A model generated the notes under the pieces. That model made no database searches, was not told the origin of the DNA, and saw nothing but the letters and a program-made list of their open reading frames with translations. A stretch of DNA of 64,000 nt from NCBI RefSeq assembly GCF_031755915.1, contig NC_083390.1, positions 22,749,001 through 22,813,000 of the forward strand. Reading direction: 5' to 3'. The position numbers and the translations under genes were made by a program. Positions within the stretch are counted from its first letter, which is position 1. Every line of letters starts with the position of its first letter. This DNA comes from Ziziphus jujuba (taxonomy: Eukaryota > Streptophyta > Magnoliopsida > Rosales > Rhamnaceae). Shown piece after piece: positions 39,394-51,500 of this stretch.

Positions 39394-39704
39394 TTATATA
39401 TGTGAATTAGAGAGAGACTTGTAAATAGTGTTTTGAAGCTATGTCATACAAGTTGGATTATAAAATACACCTATACCTACATGCATGTATGTATATATAT
39501 GTATATGGTTTTTGGTTAGATTTACCAAGATAATTAGGCGCATATAATTGATTGGTTTTTCTCAATCTGTTCCATAACAAGGTCTTGTTAGCATCAAAGC
39601 TCCAAGCCCCGTAATTTTAATTTGCTAATCTCATCTATGAATTTTTAATATTATAATTCTCATCAAATCAATAAAATGCAAAAACTGTTTTTTTTAGCAT
39701 CATT

Positions 39705-39937
39705 TATAATTAACAGTCTCCTCTTAGCTTTATTTATTTCGATGCCTAAGACTCAGCTTTGATTCTTTCCCTTAATGGGTGTAGATATTATGTATATTTA
39801 AGGACCATTTTACCAAATATATTTTGTCCTATCCTATGAAGCACAAGTATGATGTTGCCATAATTTTTCCTAAATTTAAGGTCTTAGTTGAAAAATATTT
39901 CCAAAAACCAATTCTTTCTCTCTATGCTTACTATGGA
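39705..39937 (+). mobile_element. Ty1-copia integrase fragment, 5' part, degenerate
   Basis: Conceptual translation shows the copia integrase core in order: a sequence like SPLSFIYFDA (first catalytic Asp region), LNGCRYY, then DHFTKYI, YPMKHKYDVAIIFPKFKVLV and EKYFQKPILSLY. At least one stop and one frameshift are present. The expected Asp-Asn-Gly-Gly after SLY reads Ala-Tyr-Tyr-Gly-Gly across the insertion, so the second catalytic Asp is lost. The fragment stops exactly at the solo LTR and resumes on its other side. The 5' LTR and gag region are missing. Confidence 0.8.
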
Positions 39938-42900
39938 TGTCAGGACCCGTTCAAAATTCCTCACCGGAACCCTAGACAAGCCCTGATCCCAGGAAAATCC
40001 TACCGGACCCTCCAATAGAAAATCCGGCAGAACCTCCCCTAAGGGTTGGACTTACCATAAATTTTCTGCACTGAAAACACACTTCTATATTCATCCCCTT
40101 ATTCCTGCCACAATACTACAAGTTGATTCCACAAATTTACAGCACTCCAAATGAATAACAGTAATCCAATGCATAATTAATACGTAAATGTTCGAGACAG
40201 TATACAGAGCTTCGTGAAGTACTATCAAGTATAGAATACAACAAGGATGAAAGAAATATTACAATTAAAATAAATGAAGACAAAGGTAACTTCTCGAACT
40301 AAGATAGCGATGGAGATTAGGTTCGCCTCGGAAGAACGTCTACCACCCCTTGCACCTAAGGGAACGGAATTTAAAAATATGAGATGCTAATCATCTCAAT
40401 GAGTGACCCTATCTACTGAACACTTTTAATATTAATAATATAACAAATAAAGGGATTTCATTAATACCAACAATTAAATAAATAAATAAATAATAAACAA
40501 TTGAAAGTAATAATTTCTCTCAAAACCCTCACTATTCACTCCGTTGGAAATGTTCCCTTTTTAAAACATTTTCACAAAACCCGATATTCGTATTTCCCGA
40601 AAACCAAGGGATCAATTAATTTAATAAATAATAATTAAATAACCCAAAAATAAATAAAATGTAATAAAATATAATAAATAATTTTTGAACACTTTGGGTT
40701 TGAAATTTCTATCTGAAAATTTATACTTGACGTACCACACCATATACCAGTGATGCCCTCCGATACCCAGCGTCCCGAGCACCGACTGGCGGGGAGATTA
40801 AAAAGAGAAACTTGCATACGGCACTTCAGCGTTCCGACAGCGCCGCTGCTGAAACCGTCATCTCGGCTATGGAGGGGGGCGGCTGATGCGCAATATATAA
40901 GACGTGCCTGCCCTCGGTCTAATGGCAACTCACGGGAGACATAATAACTTGCGCGCTAATCTACATATACAACTAGAACATTAATACTGTATGAGTGCGT
41001 CTAAAACCAATTATTAAATTTCTTATTACCGTACTGATTTTCCAAAAATCACCGTGGAAATTATACCATGTTTCAAATTCACCATCCCACATTTTCCTTT
41101 AACATTTCCGGTACGAAACCATTGATAGCAATATACAAATAATTTTCTCATAACACGAGGTTCAACAAATGATGTTCCACGAGCATAATTATCAAATTTA
41201 AAACCACCAATTTAAACAAATATTTGCCTTAAAATATTTAAACTAATTATGCCCAAAAATAATATTAAAATCCAGATACAGTTAATTAATGAAAATACCT
41301 TACTCATGCGTAATAAATACAATTAAATCACAATAAAATAATAATCGGGAATTTCTTAATAACCCAAAATTCCGTTTAGCATCAATGGATATATATATAT
41401 ATATATATATATAAAATAATACCTTTTTCCCAATTATATATTTAAATTCCACCAAATGAGCAAATTCTAGATATCAAATTAACACAACATAAATATAATT
41501 AATTGCCCAAAATAGTTTTAAAGGTGGATCACTCACCTGGAGCTCGCAATTAACCTAAGATCCTCCATCGGATCAATTCCACGATGTACACATGCTCCTA
41601 GAACAACAATTCACACACAGTCAAACAAATTAATATTTTATTCGGATAAATAATATCCGGTATCCGCAGGGTTAAACACAAACGTTAACCAAAATTGACA
41701 AGTAATATACCGAATCGAAGCTTGAGTGACGAGGATCACGAATTTTGTCTTACTTCCCGGAGATCGGATCCGAGGTGGCCGGAATCTCGTGGGAAAGCTT
41801 TCGGCCTTTAAAGCCTTGATTCTCCCAAACTGTTGCAAATTGGAAGAAAAGGACCCCGGATCTGAGTTCAGGGGGTCGGAATTAGTGGAGAAGGACCGGC
41901 GGTGCAATTGGTTACTCACCGAAATAGTGATTTCTCCGGCGAGCCGCCGCGGTCACCGGCAACCATCACCAGCGACGGCATGTCCGGTGGCCGATGGCTA
42001 AGATTTTTTGGGGTTTTGTAGATCAAGGGGAGAGGGTTCCAACGGGACCGGCAGTGAAGCAAATGGAGGCCGGACGGCGAAGAGATCTGGGTTTGAAGAT
42101 TTTCAGCCCCTCGCCAGAAAATACTCTGATCCCGGCGCGTCGGAGGTCCGGTGGCCGTGAAATTTGGTGGGCTGGCCGGAAATGAGGAGGTGGTGAGGGG
42201 TGGCTGGCGTGTGTGGCCTGAAAATGGCCGAAAATGGGTCAAACGGCGGTGGCCGATGGTGGAGGGAAAAAATCGCCGTCGTCGGAAAACGCCCCGATCC
42301 AGGAGCGTCGCCGGTCGGTTGGCCGTGAAATTTTGGGGGTTGGCCGGGAATGGAGAGGCGCTCCTGCATGGCCGACGTGTGTGGCAAGGTTCGGCCGGAA
42401 AAGTTGATAACTCTGGCGGCCGGTGGTTTTCTCTCTCTCTCTCCCTCTCTCTCCTCTCTCTCTTTCTCTCTCCTCCCCTGTCGTTTTGCCAAAATAAAAG
42501 CCATCGTGGGTGACATTGTTCACCCACGTGGACCTCTCAGATGTCGACACATGGTGTCACTGTTCACTTAAGCTAGATATATTAAAATATTACGGTATTC
42601 GAAAAACTTCACACGTCCATAACTTTTTAACCAGATATCCAATTTAAGCGTGCCGCTAGTCTATGAACTCGTATCGATGAGCAATTTACAACCACACAAA
42701 AGTAAAAGAAAAATTCTACAACCATAAAAAGTCAACTCTGGCACCTTTTGGACAGTTTGCACCTCGACTTGTTTTGTCCATAACTTTCAAACCGTAGCTC
42801 CGTTTTTGATGTGCTACTAGTCTACGAACTCGTGCCAATGTGTACGTCGTAACGGTACCTCAGTCAACCTAGAATTCCATCCGAGTCAAAAAATCAACTT

Positions 42901-42988
42901 TTGACCCCTTCGGTCAATGATCAAAGTCAACGATCAACCTCGGTTAAAGTTGAAAATTTTCCGTTGTACTTTGGGACGGGGTGTTACA
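39938..42988. mobile_element. 3,051-bp solo LTR (probably Ty3-gypsy) inserted in the copia integrase
   Basis: The segment begins TGTCAGGACCCG and ends GGGGTGTTACA, giving the canonical TG...CA ends, and is flanked on both sides by ATGGA (39933-39937 and 42989-42993). Removing it and one ATGGA restores the copia integrase reading frame. It contains no gag, protease, reverse transcriptase or integrase, and no second copy of its ends, so it is best read as a solo LTR. It is much more GC-rich than the surrounding DNA, especially at 40735-40940 and 41730-42530. A TATA-like ATATATAAG lies near 40893. Very long LTRs suggest the Ty3-gypsy Tat/Ogre kind, but the family is not proven. Open frames inside it look spurious. 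A large non-autonomous element is the alternative. Confidence 0.82.
42617..42843. repeat. Imperfect internal duplication near the 3' end of the solo LTR
   Basis: A unit of about 66 bp beginning CCATAACTTT and containing CTAGTCTA(T/C)GAACTCGT occurs at 42617-42682 and 42778-42843, 161 bp apart. The copies are clearly related but well diverged, so the duplication predates this insertion and is probably a property of the LTR family. Confidence 0.7.
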
Positions 42989-45286
42989 ATGGAGGTAAAC
43001 TTCTAAAATTAAAAGATGTTTTTATTAGATCATTTTAAAAGTGCGCTTCACACCCCTCAACGTAATGGTGTTTCTAAAAGATGTCATAGCCATATTGCAC
43101 AAATTGGACTTACCTCACTTAGTCAAGCCTCCTTACCTTTTTCTTTCCAATCCTATGCTTTTTCCATTGTCATATATTTAATAAACAGATAATCCACACT
43201 TTTACTCCAAATGCAATCTCCTCTATACCATTGCCAATAAACACCTCAATTATACAAATTTAGAGGTGTTTGAGTGCTTCTACTACCTTTAGCTCAAACC
43301 TTATGTCCATAATAAATTGGAACCACGGTGTACTCCTTGTATATTTTTAGGATATTCTGATTCTTAAAGTGCTTTTTTATACTATGATCCTGCTACTCAA
43401 AAAATCTATATCTCTAGACTCGTCAAGTTTATAGAAAAACAATATCCTTCTACTAAATTTCTTTCTGCTGCTGGATAATCTTCTCCATCATTGATTTTCA
43501 TCTACAACATTCTTTCACTTATCTAAACACCAGTACTCTCCACATCACCTCCCTCCCCTAACAACCCTAGCCCTAACTTATCTTCTTTATGTACCTAGTT
43601 CTCGTCTTCAAATATTTTGTCCCCTCTATGTTACTCACAACTTCTACTTGCACCTTCGATGTTACATACCTCCTCTTCATTCTAATCTCTTTCGCCCTTT
43701 CCAAGTCCTTCCCCAACGGACCTAGACTCTGTTCCGTTACCTCCCCATTGTCTACCACTCAACCAAACCAACAAGAACCGACTAAGAACCAATCAGGCTC
43801 CCTTGACCAGTCTTGTTCTTCGCATTCCATCCGTTTGACCTCCACAATGGACTCCTCGTCACAACTTCCATCAGAACTTGTTCCTTCCACCTAATCCAGC
43901 CCTCATGTCCACCACCATCCGCCATTGTTGCCATATTTAAAAACAATATATTCAAACCAAATCCTAACTTCTTTTCTATCATTACTCATCTTCATCCTAC
44001 ACCAAGTGAGCCAAAAATAGTTTCACAGGCCATGAAGATTCCTGAATGGAAGAGTGCTATACATGAGGAATATACTATCCTTATAAAGAATGGAATGTGG
44101 GAGCTGGTTCCATCATCTCCACAATACAATCTAATTGGGTGCAAGTGGATATTCTGAATCAAATGCAAAGTCGACAGTCCTATTGATAAATAAATAGCTC
44201 GATTGGTTGTGAAGGACTTTCATCAACAATGACGACTTGATTATTATGATAATTTTAGCCCTGTTGTTAAATGTACATATCATTCTTTATCTTGCTATAA
44301 CTTCTAATTGGTCTCTTCACCAATTGAATGTCAATAATGCTTTTCTATATGGCCATCTTTATGAAGATATGAAGATGTCTACATGAGTCAACCCCTTGGA
44401 TTCATTAATGTCAAACATCTATCCAATGTCTGTAAGCTTCAGAAAGCCATCTATAACTTGAAACAAGCTCCTTGAGCTTGGTAGCAAGAACTTTGAACCT
44501 TTCTACTCTCTAATGGCTTCCTTAACTTTTATTCTAACAGCTACTTATTTATTTACGATGATGGAAAACATATTCTTCTCATGCTCATTTATGTTGATGA
44601 TCTAATAATGACTAGGAATTCTTTCTCTCTCATTAATGCTTTCATCCAAAAACCTGGCATCCAATTTTCTCTAAAGGATTTGGGTCCTTTCAGCTACTTT
44701 CTAGTTGTGGAAGTCTCTACCAATCCATTGGGTTTAGTTCTATCACAAGAAAAATATATTAGGGACATTCTTAAATACACCAACATAATAGGGCTAAAAT
44801 GGTACATACGCCATAGTCCACCAGCAATACTTTAAGCCTTTGTGATGGCACTAATCTTGATGATTCGACCGAATATGGAAAAATTATATGAAGCTTGCAA
44901 TATCATTCCTTCATACATCCTGATATTACATTTACCATCAACAAATTATCTCAATTCATGCACAAGCCAACCAATACATATTGGGTTGCTCTTGAGAGGG
45001 TCTTCAGTATATGTGTCATGGTCTCATGCTTTATAGAAACACATCATTCGTTCTTCATGTATTTTCTAATACTGACTAGGCAGGCAGCCATGATGATAGA
45101 ACATCAACCGGTACTTATATTTTATTTCTTGGTTGAAAACCTATTTCATGGAGTTCAAAGAACAAAAATTTGTTGCGAGATCTTCCATTGAGGCGGAATA
45201 CTGATTTGTTGCATCTACTAGTGTAGAGATTTGTTGGGTTCATTCTCTCCTTCATGAACTAACAATCTTGCTTTCTTCTTTACTAG

Positions 45287-45668
45287 TTATTTATTGTGAT
45301 AATGTTGGAACAACATATTTGTGTGCTAATCCCATGTTTCGTTCTTGAATAAAACACATCTTTATTGATATCCATTTTGTTTGTGACCAAGTCCAAGGTG
45401 GTCCAATCCGTGTTGCTCATGTATCCTTTACTGATCAACTCTTGGATATCTTCACTAAGCTTCTATTTTGGCACCATTTATTTATTGTGATAATGTTGGG
45501 ACAACATATTTGTGTGCCAATTCCACGTTTCATTCTTGAATAAAACACATCTCTATTGATTTTCATTTTGTTCATGACAAAGTCTAAGATGGTGCAATCT
45601 GTATTGCTTATGTATCCTCTCGTGATCAGCTCGCGGATATCTTAACTAAGCCTCTATTTTGGCACTTG
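45287..45668 (+). repeat. 191-bp tandem duplication in the copia RNase H region
   Basis: Two consecutive units, 45287-45477 and 45478-45668, both begin TTATTTATTGTGATAATGTT and run to CTATTTTGGCAC. Both encode the polyprotein C-terminus, so the LADIFTKP-like motif occurs twice. The copies differ at many positions, consistent with duplication after or during decay of the element. Confidence 0.85.
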
Positions 45669-45717
45669 TAATATCCAAGATTGGTGTCTCCCCTGGATCC
45701 ACCATCTTGCAGGAACA

Positions 45718-45935
45718 TGTTAATACAAATACACGCTCAAGATTCTCTCCTTAATATTCTATCGAAATATGTCTCTCTTAGTATATCACTAGTTTATCTC
45801 TAATTGTATCTATGTTTGGTGTATAATATCAACAGCTGTATTACCATATATAAGCCTTGTAATTGTATTTAAATTATGATTCACTATCAATAGAAGCTAT
45901 GGCACATTTTATATTTTATTCCCTCTCTTTCTACA
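45718..45935 (+). mobile_element. Probable copia 3' LTR
   Basis: It starts TGTTAATACAAA and ends TCTCTTTCTACA, a TG...CA pair typical of plant copia LTRs. It begins about 50 bp after the end of the polyprotein remnant. A TATA-like ATATATAAG lies near 45846. No intact 5' partner remains in the window, so the boundaries are approximate. Confidence 0.55.
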
Positions 45936-48582
45936 AGATAGAGGGTGTGGTAAAAGGTGATTGGCAACGACTTTGGTACTTCGTTGTTTATTGAGACCAC
46001 TAAAAAGGGGCAGGTGCTTTGTAGGGTCACACTCAAATATGTCTCTTTTGATTAAGCTAGTTTCAAATAGTCAAAGACAAATTAAATTAAGAAATGTTTT
46101 TTACTGGCAACGAAGCGAGTTCCTTGTAATTCCATAAACAACTGGTTAAGAATTTTCTTTCTTTTCCCCACCACAATTCAGACTACTAGGTTCTTTGCTT
46201 CTTTTTTTTTTTTAAATATATATATATATATATATATGTTTTGTGTTGGGAATCCTGATTATAATATCTCAACCGTGTAAACAAACAAGTCCAGCTAGAG
46301 AAATTAAACTAATTGGAAACGTGCAAATAATTCCAGCTTTTCTTTTCTTTCCTTTTTTTTTTTTTCTTTTTTTCAGCAACAAAAAAATGGAAATGAGAAC
46401 ATCCAATTATATTAGATATAATATTACGTGGATATATAAGATATTTTCAATGTTCTAATCAAAATTAGGTTTAAGGAAGAAAAAATCCTTAACACCTATA
46501 AATCGGTATATCTAAAATAATGATTAATTGTTTCGAATTGTTTTACATTATTGAATTCTAATTTTCATTAATTCATAATTAAAGGGCATGAAATGCAGAG
46601 TGTCATCTAGAATGGTAGTTGAATATTGGAAATATCTCTCGAAAGGGTATAGAAAAATATTTGCATTAATACCCCCAGTCTTCTCTCATATATTGTTTTA
46701 AATCCCATATATATGAAGAGTCAACTTGGGTTCATATAGCTGTTTGCCAAAGCCTAAAAGTCAAAAGTCAAAAAAAAAATCTGGTTGCAATTTATTCTTC
46801 GTGTTCAAACTAAGACTAAACCATACAATCGTTAGGTTAAGACGCATTCCAAAAACCACAGTTTCTGTTAGACCTGACTCAGTTAATATATCTCTCTGCA
46901 TTTCATAAGCTGACAAATTTGGGGGGTTCATATGGTTGAAACAAGTGGCTTAATGAGTTAAAAACCTTGTAATAAAAAGCAATTAAAAATTTTATTAAGA
47001 ACTGAACTTGCTTACTACTTAAATATCTCCAAAATTATAAAAAATTAAAGGGAAAAAAAAAAAATCTCAATTTCACCTTCTTTGATGCACTTCCCACTAT
47101 TTAAACTATCATTTTTTTATTTTAATAATTTTTCACTTTCTTCCCAATGACTTTGTATATGAACGTTTGCAAACACGGTGACGTAATAATATTCTTTTAG
47201 AATGAGCCGAACCAGTCAAAAAAACAAGACCATATGACTGAAAAAAAAAAAAAAAAAAAAAAAAAAAAGATGACAAAGTTGTACAAGCGATTACTGTTGC
47301 CCAAAAAAATTTTTTTTTTTTTAATTTCAAATTTAAAAAAAAAAAAACATGTCTAGCAAAACATTTTCATGTTTTAGCTAAATAAATCAAATTTTAAAAG
47401 AGCCATTTGCATTTTAATTAATATTTTGACCTTTTTGTTTTTTGCAAAGTATGAAACCAATAAGAGAGATTCTTTCATTCAAAAAAACACCACACTATTT
47501 TCTTTGATATTCTCAATCTTACAAAGACCATCACAACATCGACATCAACTGCCAGAGAGGATAAGTGCCAAGCTGATTCAATTTGTGTATTTGGGTCTTT
47601 GTTTCTTCAGTCTTCGTTGATCAAACAAACACTCTGGCGTTTATAGACTTTTGCAATAGTGCATGCTTGTCAAAACTCCTGCCATACATTCAAGCAATGA
47701 AAATCCACAGACTTCGCTTAATTTTGTGGTTGAATTACTGCCAGGGGAACTAAACTGGTTCATAATTTAATTATTTAGTGTTTGTTAAAAAGAATTGGGA
47801 CCCATTTGACTTAAACAACTTTAAAATTATCAGCCAACCAGATTGATGTTGAGTTACAGAAAGATATTTGGTTTGTTCACTTTATACCTACCATAGATTT
47901 ACTTAGGAATAGGGTTAATCCCTTAGTATCGGAGAAATCCATATAATTGAAAATTGTTTTGGTTTTCTTTAATTTCTACTTTCGTAAAGATAAAAAATAA
48001 AAAAAATAAAAGAAAAAATAAAAAAGAAACTAGTTCTGTAAAAATTTCATTATAGAAGTACATCGTACAATAACAGTATTATCTAAGGAATACATATACT
48101 AATTTGAGGCTAAATGAATCAGCATACAATGTGGTTAAAATTTTCAAATATTAACCAAAAAAAGGTTGACGATGCAGCCAAAAAAAAAGTACAAAACCAG
48201 AACCCAGTTGGTATATTAGTGTGGTTCAATTCCAAACAAACTATCAAATTTCACACCAATATAATTCATCAGATGACATTTGGGGTATGATACAAAGTGA
48301 GGAAGGAGAGGGTGGGTTGGTTGCTCATATCTTCTTTTGGGTCAGTCAACAAAAAACTGCTACACATTCTGCCCACTAGCTTTCTGCAGAACCTGATTCC
48401 CAAACAAGTTGCTGGAAATGCCAAAAATCATAAAAATCAACCTTCTAAAACCAGCCAAGCCTCTCCTATCATAATCAATCTATTTGTCTTACACTTTGAA
48501 CTTTTCCTCTCTATATGTCCTCTAGGCACTATGTAAGCAGAAGGTTTATCTTCATTTACTTTCCTGTTTGAGGCAAACTTGG
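45936..48582. other. Intergenic region, copia remnant to RLP4 3' end
   Basis: AT-rich DNA with poly-A/T tracts (about 46350-46375 and 47241-47268) and (AT)n near 46217-46237. The last roughly 300 bp before 48583 should be the RLP4 3' UTR. No other gene or structured element is visible. Confidence 0.55.
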
Positions 48583-51500
48583 TTAATGGGGAGTTAAAGG
48601 TGATGGCAATGCCTTGGCATGCTGACTCTCCATTTCAAGAAGCATCAAGGACTTCTGCCTCTGATATCTGTTTCTCTTTGCAGCAAGTGCTGGAAAGAAC
48701 ATAAATAAAGTTCAGTGCAAAAACCAAATGAATGCATGAAAATTCAGTTAATAAAATAGAAGTGCCTAAAAGTTCCTATACGATACAAAATTATGTGTGC
48801 TGTCACACTAGGAAATTAAATAGCTATAATAGTTCCAAATAGGAACTAAATTGTAAGTTAAATAGTCAGAAAAAAAGCATAAATAAATAGCATCTCATAG
48901 AAGTAGCAGTCCTTGTCTTCAGTAAGCATGAATTTATTTAGAGCTATATATGAACAATTAACTATGCAGGATGGTAGAGCAAACCAAATATAACAAATAA
49001 AAGCAAACAAATAAAAAGACGATCAACAAGTTTGAACTTCTTGGAATGCATACTTACACATTAAGTCATGAGGAGGAGCAAATTCATAATCATGTCTACC
49101 CCTTCGGATGCAGAAGATATATATCACTAACAGCAGCACACAGAAAACAAGAAGGCAAGACATGCCGATTGCAATTTTACCCTTGGTTGATAAGCGACCA
49201 TGTTCCCAAAATAATGGACACGCTGCTAAAGGAGGTACTCCACACAAACCTTTGTTACCAGAAAGACTGCCAAAGAAACATTTAACTCATCGATGGGATA
49301 TAGAAAAATGAAAATTTAATAAAACTATGTTGAAGAGATCTATGCAATTCTACTTATTTGTTCTTGGCACTGCATAAGTTTATCAATTAAATAAGATTAA
49401 TTCTACTTTTTGATATGGAAGTGAAGATTTTGGGGTTTCTCCTGCTGATGCCCTACCTCATACAGGGGAAATAAACAATAAAAAATTATCAGGTAGTTAT
49501 TTTTCATTGATCAGAGCAAATATGAAAAGGCAAACATGTGGTTATGAGTATATTAGAAATATCTTCAAGCATAATTAGCAACCTTAGAGTATAGACATGA
49601 GAAACACAGATAAAGAAAGACGGCCATGATGATGCAAAACTAATGCCATTTCCTAAGGGACTTTCTTTTGCGAATACCCTTTGTTAAACAATTTTACTAG
49701 CTTGATTCTTACTTTGTATCAAAGCCAACAAAAGATTGGCAGATACATCCGCAGCTTCTCAACACATGCAGGAAGTAGAATCAACCATTGCTTCAAAATG
49801 CAATATAAAATGCTCGTACTTTACAAGACAATGACTTGTAATTCCTCAAGTTTTCAAAAACGATGGGGTAAAACCTTCTAGTTCCAATTTCCTAAAGCTA
49901 TGTTATTAGGGATAGCCATTTCCTAAGGGACTTTCTTTCACAAATACCCTTTTGCTAAACAATTTTACTAGCTTGATACTTTCTTTGTATTGGAGTCAAC
50001 AAAAGATTGGCAGATACTTCCTTCGCTTCTCAACAGATTCAGGAAGTAGAATCAACCATCTCTTCAAAAAGCAATGTAAGATGCCAGTACTTTACAAAAC
50101 AATGACTTGTACTTCCTCAAGTTTTCAAAAAGAATGAAGTAAAACCTTCTAGTTTCAATTTCCTAAAGCTATGTTATTAGGGAAAATCCCCTCTGCAAGG
50201 GAGTGAAGTACATTAGAGAAATTTTGAGAGGAGAAAAAGGAAAGAAAAACAAGGCAAAATCCATGAGATATGTGGACATGCATCTAGAGTGTGGAAGAGG
50301 AGAAAAGGAAGTTGGTGTTCACTCAAAACAAGAAAGTGATATAGGGGGCAAAAGGTCAAGAAGATTAGTTGCAACGTTAATCATGAGGAACTATTTCAAG
50401 GGATCATTATCCAGGGTCTTCCACATGAAAGTATGATGCAATGATATGCCTAAATTTTTCTGTGAAACATGGCCCTTAAAGTTACACTGAGAAGAAGATG
50501 CAATGGCCTGTAAGGTTGTAGAAATGAATACAATAAAGAGTTTGAAATGGTGGAGCAGAGTGCAACTCAGAACACCTTTAGAAAGGGAACTAGACCACTA
50601 AAGATGTCATCTAAGAATACAGTCTAGGATGAACACAGGATATAAAAAATTAATCATTAGTCAACAGAAAACATCATACATGCAACAGAAAATGCAAAAT
50701 TTCTATATCTTGCTTAAGTTTGAAGTCATAATAAAAAAATGACTAACAAAATAAAAATTCACATACTCAATAGCTCCACCATGCACACCAATTGAATACA
50801 GTTCCTCTGGTACTTGTCCTTCCAATAAGTTGTTATTCAATACCCTATAAGAGAGAATATGTATTAATAGAATGTCATCTAAAATATAAAAATAATTCAT
50901 GCTACGTTTCAGGGCAGAGAGTGAAACAGAGTTCACATCTCATTTCGCTTATTTTAAATACTAGCTAAGTTTCGGACTCTTCATGAAATAATGCAATATG
51001 AAAATAGTACATTCTGTAATATAGCATCACAATAACGCAGTTTGTCCCATTCAAATTATTTTTCTATTTTCTTTTCTTTCTTTGGAAAGAAAGGGGATGG
51101 GTGGAGGTTGAAGATGGTGTCCTTTTTTATTCTTGTACAAAAGAACAAACATTGGCTTGAAACATGGATGGAGAGTTACAAAGTAATTCTCGCACTCAGA
51201 GCCATAAATCTAATAGCATAACAATGATATTGAGAATCAACACTTAGCATCTAACATTTTTACAGGAATGTTGTTCACAAATGCAGATTAAATACAAAAA
51301 AAAAAAAAAAAAAAAATGCACACCACTTACACAAGGCGCAGATTTGAAGAAGCTAGACTTTCTGGTATGGGCCCCGTTAACTGGTTGCCTGACAAATCCC
51401 TATAAAGCACAAGACACAAAAATGAAATTATTAGATAAAAGTACCTACTTACCAAGAAAAGTAAAGTAAAAAATAAAATAAAAACGGAAGTTTGTTGATT

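Larger units (their letters stand above)
30050..39704. other. Gene-poor 9.6-kb region upstream of TEM1
   Basis: No protein gene, tRNA or known microRNA sequence was recognised on either strand. The DNA is AT-rich with many (AT)n tracts (for example about 32600-32625, 33904-33928, 38796-38814 and 39354-39371). A foldback-like patch (35378-35512), an ACGT-motif patch (35856-35898) and a diverged direct repeat (36857-36990) are listed separately. Because TEM1 is transcribed leftwards, this stretch is its upstream side and could contain distal regulatory DNA. Confidence 0.5.
42989..45935 (+). pseudogene. Ty1-copia polyprotein remnant, 3' part (integrase, RT, RNase H)
   Basis: It continues the integrase from the solo LTR insertion: a degraded SHPSTTNGVSKRCHSHI (family PHTPQQNGVSERKHRHI) and SFQSYAFSIVIYLIN. 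The reverse transcriptase domain follows, with WKSAIHEEYTILIKNGMWEL and LIGCKWIF near 44040-44160, and the catalytic YVDDLI at about 44590-44610. The RNase H and C-terminal region lies near 45150-45670 and ends in a sequence like LADILTKPL. Many stops and frameshifts make it inactive. Together with the fragment left of the solo LTR it forms a 5'-truncated copia element. Its 3' LTR and a duplication within RNase H are listed separately. Confidence 0.85.

Noticed and set aside
30050..39704. Conserved microRNA precursor
   Set aside because: I scanned by eye for common plant mature microRNAs (such as miR156, miR159, miR164, miR166, miR167, miR172, miR319, miR396, miR399) and saw none. A species-specific microRNA cannot be excluded without small-RNA data.
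41916..42527. A 203-codon minus-strand frame and several overlapping frames rich in Arg, Pro and Gly
   Set aside because: They lie inside the GC-rich part of the solo LTR, overlap on both strands and contain (CT)n-derived Arg-Glu runs. No retrotransposon or cellular domain is visible.
49681..50137. Two similar frames of about 60 codons in an RLP4 intron
   Set aside because: They are explained by the 270-bp tandem duplication and lie between confirmed exons 7 and 8.
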